A stretch of 64,000 bases of DNA. Source: a virus. Every line of letters starts with the position of its first letter. The stretch's first letter is position 1. The notes beneath the pieces are model-generated. The model did not search any database, was not told where the DNA came from, and worked only from the letters and a program-made list of their open reading frames with translations. The stretch spans positions 62,001 to 126,000 of the IMG/VR virus record IMGVR_UViG_3300034107_000314. One strand, given 5' to 3'. Positions 34,261 to 42,307 of the stretch are shown here, piece after piece. The translations under genes were made by a program, and so were the position numbers.

Positions 34261-35709
34261 CTCTTTTTTTATTTTTTTTGCCGCAATCTTTTCTTCTCTA
34301 ATTCTAATAGATTGTTCAATTTTTTCTACTTTAGATATTAACTTTTCTACATTCTTGGCTGTTACCCTTGAATAAGTTAAACCGTATTCATATAATTCTT
34401 CGCCAACTTTTCTAATATTATTGGCAGCGTTAACATGTGAATCTTCTGAGTGCTTACATCGCAAGCAATGAAATTTATCAGCGTTTCTATTCTTTTTATC
34501 TATGTATTGGCATTTTGAACAAGTCATAGAGGTGTATGGAGAAGGAGAGACATAAAAAGGAATTCTCATATCTTCGCAGAGGAGTTGTACGTATTCGGAT
34601 ATGTATTGGCCGAACTCTCCTCCTGTTGCTCCAGTGTTAATTTTATCAATTGCTATTCCCATCTTTTCTGACTGGGCTTTATTGATAATCTGTAGTGCGA
34701 AAGGTCTAGTTGATTTTTGTATAGCTATGAGTACTTTATCTTTTTCTAATCTCTTTTTCTTTCTTTGTTTTGTATTGATGTCTTTGATGTCGTCTTCCTG
34801 TTTGGACTTAGACTTTGCTTTTGCTTTTGCTTTCTCTATATCCTTTTTTCTTTTTTTCTTTTTATTAACTTCTTTTGTAAGGATGTTGTTTTTTCTGATC
34901 AAGGCGCTCATTTCATCTGGTCTTGCAATTTTTTCGCCATCATCAAAAGTAATCCAGTCCATTGGCGTTTGATTAATATCAAATCCAATAAAACCAATAG
35001 GCTCATATTTTGTATCTACTAATATTGGTACAGCTGCTTTCATTACGGTAGTTCTAACTGTTTTATCTTTATTATAATTAAAGACGAAGTTACCTCCGAA
35101 ATTCTCTCCAACCATTCCTTTTCCAATATATTTATAGATATCAACTTCTATCTTTCCTATAGACGTAGGGAAAGTTAGTTTTTTTGTATCGTCATCATAA
35201 TTTAAACCTTCTGATATATGTAATTTCTTGCCTTTAAAATTAATAATTGGAAGTCTAGGGTCTGGATCTTTATCATCATTATTTCTATTGATTGAAGATT
35301 CAATTCTATCTAGCGCGTGCTTCACTATGCTTCTTTTATAATTAGAAATTCCATCTTCAACAAAATCGTACTTCTTAAAAATATCTGCGAATACTGTTTT
35401 TACTAATTTTGAAGTTGTAATAGTTGGCAATACGGCAAGTACATCGCCATTCCTGTCTCTTTTTTCTTTTAGTACAATATCATCTTTTAATGAGTTGTAT
35501 AGCTCTTTACCATCAATTAAAATAAAATCGCAAAAAGACCCAAAGAATCTTTTATTTATTTGTCCGGCTTTCATCAATTGTAATGTTCTGTTGCAAATTT
35601 CTTGGCAACATTTCTTAGCTTTAATTCTTTCTGATTCAAGCATTTCTAAGACATTTTTATCTTTATTTTTTAAAATAATAGTTACGCCACGCCTTTTGTA
35701 GATTTGCAT
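34246..35709 (-). CDS. TnpB/Cas12-like protein with altered RuvC site
   Basis: A 487-residue TnpB-like protein. RuvC-I is PIGFIGFDINQ (D244). A basic helical insert follows (about 281-325, Lys-rich). RuvC-II is GIAIDKINTG, with Asp355 where Glu is usual. The zinc ribbon has C397, C400, C415 and C418. RuvC-III is EDSHVNAANNI, with His425 in place of the catalytic Asp of DxDxNAA. So two of three metal ligands are changed. No TnpA gene or element ends are visible. It may be a guide-RNA-bound but non-cutting regulator like TldR proteins, or a decayed nuclease. The start has AAGGG 7 bases upstream. Confidence 0.82.
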   Translation of the reverse strand: MQIYKRRGVTIILKNKDKNVLEMLESERIKAKKCCQEICNRTLQLMKAGQINKRFFGSFCDFILIDGKELYNSLKDDIVLKEKRDRNGDVLAVLPTITTSKLVKTVFADIFKKYDFVEDGISNYKRSIVKHALDRIESSINRNNDDKDPDPRLPIINFKGKKLHISEGLNYDDDTKKLTFPTSIGKIEVDIYKYIGKGMVGENFGGNFVFNYNKDKTVRTTVMKAAVPILVDTKYEPIGFIGFDINQTPMDWITFDDGEKIARPDEMSALIRKNNILTKEVNKKKKRKKDIEKAKAKAKSKSKQEDDIKDINTKQRKKKRLEKDKVLIAIQKSTRPFALQIINKAQSEKMGIAIDKINTGATGGEFGQYISEYVQLLCEDMRIPFYVSPSPYTSMTCSKCQYIDKKNRNADKFHCLRCKHSEDSHVNAANNIRKVGEELYEYGLTYSRVTAKNVEKLISKVEKIEQSIRIREEKIAAKKIKKELTTV

Positions 35710-35731
35710 ATATTTCCCTTTGTATAAATTT

Positions 35732-35764
35732 AAAAATAAAAGGCTTCTGTTACAAAGCCTTTTA
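35732..35764 (-). terminator. Rho-independent terminator
   Basis: AAAAGGCTT, loop, AAGCCTTTT then ATTTTTA on the minus strand; it ends the gene at 35824 and insulates the TnpB-like gene. Confidence 0.8.
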
Positions 35765-35823
35765 TTAGATGATTGACGTAAAATAATATATCCTTAAGAT
35801 CATCACTTAGTTTTGTTATATTA

Positions 35824-36126
35824 TTATTTTGGTGGTTCAATAGGTCCAGCGTATTGATAACTTGTTGAATTACCAAGGCTTATTATTGAATTAATTTCAT
35901 TGGATGAGTATTCCTTGATACTTAAATGTCCATTAGACTTTAGCCAATAATATCCCGGAATGGTTGGATAATCTTTCCATGTTAAATCGCTATATTTATT
36001 TATAAGTGATTTAGCAATATCTATAGGTATTTGAACTAATGCCAATCCTAAGTTTGGATTTTCAGATATTACTTTTATTATAGATGATGGATCAAATGTA
36101 TAGTTATCTGAATAGATTTTCGACAT
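35824..36126 (-). CDS. Protein of unknown function
   Basis: A 100-residue protein with a WKDYPTIPGYYWLKSNGHL segment like a small beta domain found in phage hypothetical proteins (PGYYW...). It overlaps the upstream gene by 23 bases and ends at a terminator. Confidence 0.55.
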   Translation of the reverse strand: MSKIYSDNYTFDPSSIIKVISENPNLGLALVQIPIDIAKSLINKYSDLTWKDYPTIPGYYWLKSNGHLSIKEYSSNEINSIISLGNSTSYQYAGPIEPPK

Positions 36127-36340
36127 CTACATTCTCCAGTAATAGTTCGAATTCGAAATCGCTAATTTTGTATTTTTTCTGCATGAGCATTAATACATTT
36201 ACAAGTTGCATATTTTCTAGTGATTTTTGTCTTGCTATGCCCCAAGCCATAATGAAAGATTTATTATTTAACAGGTCTTTGTCCTGTGTATCGAATTCTA
36301 TAATCGCTTGAGATGTTTCAAAAATATTATCAAGATCCAT
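36104..36340 (-). CDS. Small helical protein
   Basis: A 78-residue acidic, helical protein with Met-rich middle (MQLVNVLMLMQKKY). No family is recognised. Confidence 0.5.
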   Translation of the reverse strand: MDLDNIFETSQAIIEFDTQDKDLLNNKSFIMAWGIARQKSLENMQLVNVLMLMQKKYKISDFEFELLLENVDVENLFR

Positions 36341-36351
36341 TGTTTATCCCC

Positions 36352-36675
36352 CTACGACTTGCCATAAAAATTTATTTCTTGATTGATTATTTCTTCATTT
36401 GTTGACCATCCAGCTTTTTTAATATATGTATCTAACGCTTTTCTGGTTGCTGCATTTTCTTTCTTTAAATCTTCTATTTGTTGATTAAGTGATGCTATGT
36501 ACTTAAGACCGAATTTGCATTTATTTGGAGGGCAACAGTCTAGTTCACCACATGAACCGCATGTTGAACAATATATGTCGTGCATTTCTTTTAATAGCTC
36601 CACTGGAAAGATATATCCATTATAGACATATTCACTTATTTCAGATAGTACGATTTTTAATCTGTCTTGTTTCAT
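36352..36675 (-). CDS. Cys-rich small protein
   Basis: A 107-residue protein with a dense Cys cluster (CSTCGSCGELDCCPPNKC, about 36-53) that probably binds zinc, then a coiled-coil segment. The ATG at 36675 follows AGGTG by 5 bases and is preferred to an upstream GTG. Confidence 0.55.
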   Translation of the reverse strand: MKQDRLKIVLSEISEYVYNGYIFPVELLKEMHDIYCSTCGSCGELDCCPPNKCKFGLKYIASLNQQIEDLKKENAATRKALDTYIKKAGWSTNEEIINQEINFYGKS

Positions 36676-36681
36676 TTTCAC

Positions 36682-37587
36682 CTAGAAAAGATCTACCCAT
36701 TGATGTATCACTTTGCTCCAGTCATAATTATACCTTGCATACTCCTGAATGTCAAGACATTTCTGTTTGTATTTTTCAGTATTTGCTTTATAATATTCAA
36801 GAGTTTCTACAACATCCGCTAAAAATCCGTTTTCATCTGATCTTACTTTGATTCCACCGCCCTCCTCACTGTTATGTTTGAAATATCCAACAGGAGTTCC
36901 GATACATAATCTTCCAGCGGCAGCAGCCTCAAGCATAGGCATTCCCGCAGCTTCTTCTATTGAAGCCATAATTATAGAGTCAATCGTTTTATAGTATCCC
37001 GGCATAGCAAGGTAATGATATGTACCATTTGGAACAAAATTTAACGATGCCATTTCTACTGCTTGTTGTACTAAATGTCCACGTTTAATATCTACTCCAA
37101 AAAAATTACACCCAACCATCTTTCCACCAAATCCAACTTTTTGTAATCCATCAGATGGCTTTGCGTAAAATGCATGGAAATTTATTCCATTGGTTACTCT
37201 TTTAGCTTTTACTTTGGAATGTGGATTGCAATCATTAAACATATCTACTAGTTTATCAGAAATGCATCCATAAGAATGTATATCATAGTAGTTTGTAATG
37301 TTATGAACCATATCTCTGGCAGCTACATATATGTCCCATTCTGCATGTGCCACTGCTACAATTTTATTAAGTGGGACTTGATAACTCATCAATTGTGGAA
37401 TTGATTCTGGATTTGTTACGAAGTAATCATAAGTATCTATGAAAAAATTAAATTCTTCTTGGCTATATCCTATAGTATAATCTAATAGATTTGCATATAT
37501 ACCATGCTCATATAACTCTTTAACTAAACCCTGATGTAATGATCCAAAGGCCCACCTATTCTGAGTGAAAAACATTACTTTTTTCAT
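36682..37587 (-). CDS. Glycosyltransferase, GT-B fold
   Basis: A 301-residue protein. The C-terminal half has KVGFGGKMVGCNFFGVDIKRG and SIEEAAGMPMLEAAAAGRLCIGTPVGYF, the E-x7-E donor pattern of GT4-like enzymes. It forms an operon with a methyltransferase and another glycosyltransferase (4-base and 17-base overlaps). Confidence 0.78.
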   Translation of the reverse strand: MKKVMFFTQNRWAFGSLHQGLVKELYEHGIYANLLDYTIGYSQEEFNFFIDTYDYFVTNPESIPQLMSYQVPLNKIVAVAHAEWDIYVAARDMVHNITNYYDIHSYGCISDKLVDMFNDCNPHSKVKAKRVTNGINFHAFYAKPSDGLQKVGFGGKMVGCNFFGVDIKRGHLVQQAVEMASLNFVPNGTYHYLAMPGYYKTIDSIIMASIEEAAGMPMLEAAAAGRLCIGTPVGYFKHNSEEGGGIKVRSDENGFLADVVETLEYYKANTEKYKQKCLDIQEYARYNYDWSKVIHQWVDLF

Positions 37588-38147
37588 AGTGACGATTGCC
37601 TCGTTTCAAGCATTCCTTTGATAATACAATAGTGCATTTCAACTGGCTTATAAGCCTCGGAATTATGTGTATTGATTGTCAAGAACCTCTTCCAGTATAA
37701 CTGAACATCGAATCTTGTCAAGTCGGAAATCGTAAAGTTTGATTTATGAATCTCAAACTTCTGACCTTCCCAATCATCTTGAAGAGCATTGGTCGGCCAA
37801 GCAACTGCCATCCACTTACATCTATAAGAGAAAAAGTCGAGATAATTAATCACTTCTGATAGATAGCAATGCTCAAGAACATCGCCAAAATAAATAAAGT
37901 CATGTCTATTCCTTGGATATAGATTAATATACTTATCAATATCCATCATATAAACATCACGATACTTTTTCTCAAGTTCAAATTGTCTAATATATTGCTC
38001 TGTTGGCTCAATACAATCAATAGCAGGGTGAGTAATCAAGCTAGGTAGCTTGCCAGACCCAGCTCCAACATCTAAGATTGACTCAGGATTTAATCCTTGG
38101 ATGTGACTTTTAAGCAGCCAGTCAAAAGTGTCATTTGAATAAGGCAT
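37584..38147 (-). CDS. SAM-dependent methyltransferase
   Basis: A 187-residue class I methyltransferase. Motif I is [15 protein letters not shown] (about 23-37), followed by [13 protein letters not shown] (post-motif II). It sits between two glycosyltransferases, so a sugar or lipid-sugar target is likely. Confidence 0.75.
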   Translation of the reverse strand: MPYSNDTFDWLLKSHIQGLNPESILDVGAGSGKLPSLITHPAIDCIEPTEQYIRQFELEKKYRDVYMMDIDKYINLYPRNRHDFIYFGDVLEHCYLSEVINYLDFFSYRCKWMAVAWPTNALQDDWEGQKFEIHKSNFTISDLTRFDVQLYWKRFLTINTHNSEAYKPVEMHYCIIKGMLETRQSSL

Positions 38148-39264
38148 TTATTGGTAACTCTTTCTTCAGCCAGTCTAAGTTTTTTCTATTTGGATTTTTT
38201 TCGTACCATCCACCACTTTCGTAGATATTTAGCACAGCCTGAAAGTATTCTTCATACATTTTTGCAACTTTATCAAGAGAGAAGTTCATGGCCCAGTCTC
38301 TACAATTCTGTGGATTAATATTCTCAATATTTTTTGCAGCCCAACAGAACTGCTCAAAGGTTCGACATCTATATCCGGTATAACCGTGAAGATTATTTTC
38401 AGCGAAAGATCCCCAATCAGTTGTAATTGTTGGAGTGCCAGACATTAAATTCTCGATTTGTACACCACCGAAAGGTTCTATATACATTGAAGCTAAGAAG
38501 CTAGCTTTCGCCTTTGACATTAATTTACGACGAAGATTTGTATCCGCATAACCTAGATAGTCAACATTTTTTGGTAGTTTATAGTCGTTGTCTTTTTGAC
38601 CCGCTATTACTAGTTTTGCTCCAATTTCTTGTGTTGCTTGGATTGCAATATTAACTCCTTTGCCATCATAGACTCTACCTAGATATAAGAAGTAGTCTTC
38701 TTTATTTGAATTGAAATCAAAATCGTTTTCATCAAAGTAATTTGGTATAACAACATCATACCAATCTTGCTTGCATGTTCCAACAGCTTCCAATCCATAA
38801 TATGCATGGTAAATGGCATAGGATTCAAAGATCTTGAATCTTGCCCAGTGTCCACCAGCATATCCGATGCCCGGCTCAACTACAATCATATCTGGGTGAG
38901 CGTCACAAACTGGTCTAACTCCTGATCCCCAGAATGGCAGAATGAAATCGTTGCGTTGTTTCCTAAGACCAACTTCTCTAATTGCATTCTTATAGAATGT
39001 CTGATAAGCATGGTCATTGACATCGAACTTAAAGAAGTTCTTACGCCAATCATAACTACCGTAAGCAATTTCAAGATCTTTATTTGTTGTTACTGTGACA
39101 TGCTCATCACATATTACGTCACTATCTTCGTGTCCATAATGGATAACTTCATGCCCTAGAGCTTTCATCATCTTGCAAAACTTAACAACTTTTTGCGTGT
39201 ATGCGCAAGCAACATATTGTGAATTGCTAACTGTATGGGGAAGCCCTAATACATGAAATCTCAT
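38131..39264 (-). CDS. Glycosyltransferase, GT4-like
   Basis: A 377-residue protein. The C-terminal domain has [27 protein letters not shown] and [23 protein letters not shown] (E-x7-E type), all classic GT4 elements. It is the first gene of the 36.7-39.3 kb glycan operon. Confidence 0.85.
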   Translation of the reverse strand: MRFHVLGLPHTVSNSQYVACAYTQKVVKFCKMMKALGHEVIHYGHEDSDVICDEHVTVTTNKDLEIAYGSYDWRKNFFKFDVNDHAYQTFYKNAIREVGLRKQRNDFILPFWGSGVRPVCDAHPDMIVVEPGIGYAGGHWARFKIFESYAIYHAYYGLEAVGTCKQDWYDVVIPNYFDENDFDFNSNKEDYFLYLGRVYDGKGVNIAIQATQEIGAKLVIAGQKDNDYKLPKNVDYLGYADTNLRRKLMSKAKASFLASMYIEPFGGVQIENLMSGTPTITTDWGSFAENNLHGYTGYRCRTFEQFCWAAKNIENINPQNCRDWAMNFSLDKVAKMYEEYFQAVLNIYESGGWYEKNPNRKNLDWLKKELPINALFK

Positions 39265-39791
39265 TTAATATTCTCCTTGAACCAATTATATATTTTTTCT
39301 ACTTCTTCAAGAGATGCATTGCTTTTTAACGTATTTGCTCTGTGAGATATCACTTGTATGTTTCCTTTTATATAACCTTTTGATGAATCTATTCTATCTA
39401 TAGTTGGGGAATTATAGCTTAATTTTTTATCTGATCTTATTATTGGAATCCCAAGAATTGGACAGTTTATTGGTACTGTTATATCTTCAATAGATATGTC
39501 GAAATCTATTTTTTTATTTTTAGCTCTTTTTTTAGCGCCAATTAATAAAGTTTTTTCTATATTATTTTTGTTCCAATCTACAGATCTTTGATTAATTCTT
39601 TTTCTGACTTCTGGAATATTCTGATGTTCTTTTCTTTTTTGTTCTATTTTGTCGTGATTGTTATCTTTGTACAATTTCTGTACTATTAAATGGCATTCTT
39701 TACAATCAGCTCTGTATCCACTTTTTAAGTGGTTATCTTTAAAGAATTCACTATAATTCTTTTCTAGTCCGCATTTACTACATTTTTTCAT
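39261..39791 (-). CDS. HNH homing endonuclease
   Basis: A 176-residue protein with CSKCG and CKEC pairs and a C-terminal core with [34 protein letters not shown]. The ATG at 39791 follows GGAGG. A GTGTATATATT motif precedes it. It overlaps the glycosyltransferase start by 4 bases, as if inserted in front of that operon. Confidence 0.82.
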   Translation of the reverse strand: MKKCSKCGLEKNYSEFFKDNHLKSGYRADCKECHLIVQKLYKDNNHDKIEQKRKEHQNIPEVRKRINQRSVDWNKNNIEKTLLIGAKKRAKNKKIDFDISIEDITVPINCPILGIPIIRSDKKLSYNSPTIDRIDSSKGYIKGNIQVISHRANTLKSNASLEEVEKIYNWFKENIK

Positions 39792-39809
39792 TGTGTATAT
39801 ACCTCCATT

Positions 39810-39820
39810 AATATATACAC
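39810..39820 (-). promoter_or_regulatory. GTGTATAnATT motif (candidate phage promoter)
   Basis: GTGTATATATT on the minus strand, followed within 5 bases by the GGAGG of the HNH gene. Confidence 0.4.
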
Positions 39821-39847
39821 AATAAAATGTGATTATACGCAATTTTA

Positions 39848-40318
39848 TTAAAATGGCACTCCAGTATCACTATCATCGCCAAATGGATGTCTAACCTGTT
39901 CTTCTTCGTATTCAACTGAATCATCTGAGATATCTTTTAGGTACTGCTTAATAATATTAGATACTCTACCAGCCTTTGATGTATATTGCTCAACTTCCAC
40001 ATAAACTTGCTTACCATTAAGCGGCTTTTCATTGAAGTTCTCGCCTTTCTTTACTGGCTTTAAGCCTACAGCTTCACGCAATGCATTGAGTTTAGTTGGA
40101 CTAGTTACGCTAATCTTGTCAAAGATACGCTTGTTCTCGCCGTCATAATTGATATCAACCCAAACGCTAAGACATGCGCCTTTAGCATTGTAATCTGTAA
40201 TCATATATTCGCTAGTAGTCCATTCAGCTTTACTGATTTTAGCAGTATATTCGCCCGAATCAAGCAGGATATCCTTATAGTTTGATCGCTTCTCTTTTTC
40301 ATCCCATACTGGCTTCAT
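39848..40318 (-). CDS. DUF669-like ssDNA-binding protein candidate
   Basis: A 156-residue protein resembling DUF669-type phage proteins: LDSGEYTAKISKAEWTTSEY at the start, RIFDKISVTSPTKLNALREAVGL in the middle. It has a short acidic C-terminal tail ending in an aromatic (DDSDTGVPF), as in SSB proteins. It probably binds single-stranded DNA in replication or recombination. Confidence 0.6.
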   Translation of the reverse strand: MKPVWDEKEKRSNYKDILLDSGEYTAKISKAEWTTSEYMITDYNAKGACLSVWVDINYDGENKRIFDKISVTSPTKLNALREAVGLKPVKKGENFNEKPLNGKQVYVEVEQYTSKAGRVSNIIKQYLKDISDDSVEYEEEQVRHPFGDDSDTGVPF

Positions 40319-40575
40319 TATCTGATCCTTTCAATTACGGTTCCTGATAGTTGACTTTGACTCTTCTTTACTGTTTCGCCTGTATTCTGATCTAAGAACG
40401 TGACGGTATCTGCAAAGTGTTTAAATCTATTGGAGTAATAGATACCGTCATTCGTTCTTATTTTATATAGTGGCTCCGCCACGTAAGACATATATCCATA
40501 AAATTTATAACTAACCAACAAACCAAAAACTAAAATATTTGCAGTGATAAAGAGTTTAAGTAGTTCTTTCATCAT
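40318..40575 (-). CDS. Small membrane protein
   Basis: An 85-residue protein with an N-terminal membrane segment (about 4-24, LLKLFITANILVFGLLVSY) and a beta-rich outer part. It overlaps neighbours on both sides. Confidence 0.55.
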   Translation of the reverse strand: MMKELLKLFITANILVFGLLVSYKFYGYMSYVAEPLYKIRTNDGIYYSNRFKHFADTVTFLDQNTGETVKKSQSQLSGTVIERIR

Positions 40576-40738
40576 TCAGAATGACTCCCGGATATTGACT
40601 CATGTATCTACTGAATTCTTTACGGTGATGTTCTAGTATTTCATTGGACTTTTGCTTTACTTCTTCTTCATTCTCTGCCTCAATTACTACAGAGTAGGTG
40701 TAGACATCTTGAAGATCAACTTTGTACAAGTTCTTCAT
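40556..40738 (-). CDS. Small protein of unknown function
   Basis: A 60-residue protein, VYTYSVVIEAENEEEVKQKS in the first half, resembling a small domain seen again in the gene at 55590 (an E-A-E-N then a helix). Function unknown. Confidence 0.55.
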   Translation of the reverse strand: MKNLYKVDLQDVYTYSVVIEAENEEEVKQKSNEILEHHRKEFSRYMSQYPGVILNDERTT

Positions 40739-40907
40739 CTATTTTACCATCACTTTCAAGTTTGTCAAGTAATTCTTCAATTATTTTTATACTACGCTTA
40801 ATTAAGCGAGCATCAAAGTTATCTGGGGCATCCCTATAACAGAAATGCCACCTGCGAAGTTCTGAAATGATTTCCATCGCATTCATTTTTTCGACATTAT
40901 CGAACAT
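40716..40907 (-). CDS. Small helical protein
   Basis: A 63-residue protein with an LRRWHFCYRDAPDNFDARLIKRSIKIIEELL core. It is the first gene after the tRNA-Gly. No family is recognised. Confidence 0.5.
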   Translation of the reverse strand: MFDNVEKMNAMEIISELRRWHFCYRDAPDNFDARLIKRSIKIIEELLDKLESDGKIDEELVQS

Positions 40908-40923
40908 CTTATTTCCTTTTAAG

Positions 40924-40995
40924 TACAGGTACTGAGAATTGAACTCAGATCTTCAGTTTGGAAGACTGACATAATAGCCATTATACGACACCTGC
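40924..40995 (-). tRNA. tRNA-Gly(TCC)
   Basis: 72 nt, acceptor GCAGGTG/TACCTGT, anticodon stem TCAGT/ACTGA, loop CTTCCAA. Encoded 5 bases after the structured RNA and from the same promoter. Confidence 0.85.
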
Positions 40996-41000
40996 GTTTT

Positions 41001-41095
41001 ACAGACATGAATCAGGTCGCTCAGCTAACGATTGTCCCGAATCCGGGACCACCGCTCACGTTTTAGTGACGGACTGCCCTCATTGCCATGTCTGT
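41001..41095 (-). ncRNA. Structured small RNA, class unknown
   Basis: The 95-nt minus-strand segment is closed by a perfect 9-bp stem (ACAGACATG/CATGTCTGT). Inside are three hairpins: CCGTCAC with GTGAGCGG, a GTCCCG-GATT-CGGGAC stem, and TCGTT with AGCGA. A consensus promoter ends 7 bases before it, so the RNA should start exactly at the closing stem. It does not fit tRNA, hammerhead, twister or known riboswitch patterns I can recall. Confidence 0.6.
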
Positions 41096-41101
41096 ATTAT
41101 T

Positions 41102-41130
41102 ATTATACCCGATCACGTTGGTTTTGTCAA
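41102..41130 (-). promoter_or_regulatory. Promoter of structured RNA and tRNA-Gly
   Basis: TTGACA, 17 bases, TATAAT, overlapping the end of the gene at 41113. Confidence 0.75.
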
Positions 41131-41370
41131 CTTCAATTCTTCTAAGAACTGGATTAATTTTTCTTCATCTTCAAAAAAGAGATCTTTGAAGTAATCCTCT
41201 ATGGGCATATTAACATCTGGACAATCTTCTCCATAAACGTAGCCGCCATCCTTGGGGGTGATATAGGCGTAGCATTCAGAATTCAAATTTTTAATCCAGT
41301 CATTAAAGTGGATATCATGCCATTTATTCCAGCTGTTATCTTTGAGATAGTTAGTTAGTTTGGAACTCAA
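41113..41370 (-). CDS. Small acidic protein, paralog of 41351 gene (TTG start)
   Basis: An 85-residue protein with LKDNSW at the start, NMPIEDYFKDL and a C-terminal FLEEL. The same order appears in the next gene upstream, so they are probably paralogs. The TTG start has AAAGGA 8 bases upstream. Confidence 0.55.
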   Translation of the reverse strand: MSSKLTNYLKDNSWNKWHDIHFNDWIKNLNSECYAYITPKDGGYVYGEDCPDVNMPIEDYFKDLFFEDEEKLIQFLEELKLTKPT

Positions 41371-41638
41371 TATTACTATCCTTTATATCTAGGAATTCTA
41401 ATACTTCTTGAATAGATTTAAAATTCAATGTATTGTAATCATCTGTTGGCATACTAATATTAGAATAGTCATAGAAGTCATAGATCCATATTGGTCTATT
41501 ATCTATTGCTCTTGGAATTAGTATATGATATTGTTGACTTGACTCTTTCTTTTCAAATGATGGCCAATATTCTGAATATGGATATCCACTATATTGAGTC
41601 CAACCGTTATCTATAAGAGCTTTATAAGCCGGATTCAT
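41351..41638 (-). CDS. Small acidic protein, paralog of 41113 gene
   Basis: A 95-residue protein: LIDNGW, ISMPTDDYNTL, VLEFLDI, matching the layout of the neighbour. No function is recognised. It overlaps the next start by 20 bases. Confidence 0.55.
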   Translation of the reverse strand: MNPAYKALIDNGWTQYSGYPYSEYWPSFEKKESSQQYHILIPRAIDNRPIWIYDFYDYSNISMPTDDYNTLNFKSIQEVLEFLDIKDSNIEFQTN

Positions 41639-41807
41639 TCTTCACCCTTTGTTTAGCATGGTCTATCATTGCTTGTTTAAAATCTTCTCGCCACTCTTTA
41701 TTATTACTGTAGTCGAATTGCTTGATACATTCTTCAAGAGCGTATTCCATAGTCTTGGCTTGTTTAGTCATAAGATCTAAGAGATGTCTGTCATGATTAT
41801 TTGCCAT
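41622..41807 (-). CDS. Small helical protein
   Basis: A 61-residue protein starting MANNHDRHLLDLM, all helical with a Lys/Gln-rich end. I take the ATG at 41807; one at 41828 is also in frame. Confidence 0.5.
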   Translation of the reverse strand: MANNHDRHLLDLMTKQAKTMEYALEECIKQFDYSNNKEWREDFKQAMIDHAKQRVKNESGL

Positions 41808-42084
41808 TATCAATATCCATTTTTGCATCGTGAATCATATAGTCAATATCCATTTCGTAATAAGGTATATTTCTAAGAGAAAGATTGACATGACCTTCGT
41901 AATTATAAAAATCAACAGCTCTTTGTAATGCTAGCTTATAGATCTCAGCCCGTCGAAATTGTGCTTTCAAGGGGGAAAAACCATTAGTGTTATCAATAAT
42001 TTCAAATCCTGCAACACCTTCACCTTGTTTCATCCATTTCCAGCCATGAACAGCTTCTTTTTTATTATCAATATATCCGTACAT
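41797..42084 (-). CDS. Protein of unknown function
   Basis: A 95-residue protein starting MYGYIDNKKEAVHGWKWM, with an aromatic-rich N-terminus. The ATG at 42084 follows AAAGGG and the TAA of the previous gene. A promoter lies just upstream inside that gene. Confidence 0.55.
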   Translation of the reverse strand: MYGYIDNKKEAVHGWKWMKQGEGVAGFEIIDNTNGFSPLKAQFRRAEIYKLALQRAVDFYNYEGHVNLSLRNIPYYEMDIDYMIHDAKMDIDNGK

Positions 42085-42085
42085 A

Positions 42086-42307
42086 TTAACCCTTTCTTCT
42101 AGTGAGTGTTTCAATTATTATACCAGCAATATCGTAAGAGTCAAGAGAATTCATGTGATTTTTAATAACCCATTCAGCATTCTCTTGAGTGCATTTATAA
42201 CCGCTCTGTTTCATGCACTTAAGAACGACCTCCATGTCGTATTTAATTGGCAGATCATCATATGACTGCGGCTTAAGAGTTTCATACTTGGCGAAAAAAT
42301 TTGGCAT
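42086..42307 (-). CDS. Small protein of unknown function
   Basis: A 73-residue protein with a KYDMEVVLKCMKQSGYKCTQENAEWVIKNH helical core. It follows the RNA ligase gene directly and is probably co-transcribed. Confidence 0.5.
   Translation of the reverse strand: MPNFFAKYETLKPQSYDDLPIKYDMEVVLKCMKQSGYKCTQENAEWVIKNHMNSLDSYDIAGIIIETLTRRKG
42117..42144 (-). promoter_or_regulatory. Promoter inside the 42086 gene
   Basis: TTGACT, 16 bases, TATAAT, upstream of the gene starting at 42084. Confidence 0.55.

Noticed and set aside
34195-35823. Complete IS200/IS605 element around the TnpB-like gene
   Set aside because: No TnpA gene, no subterminal hairpins and no guide-RNA-like segment could be seen at either end; a terminator and the thioredoxin promoter lie directly beside it.
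41001-41095. tRNA or hammerhead ribozyme at the structured RNA
   Set aside because: There is no T-loop or anticodon loop on either strand, and the CUGANGA and GAAA core of a hammerhead is absent.
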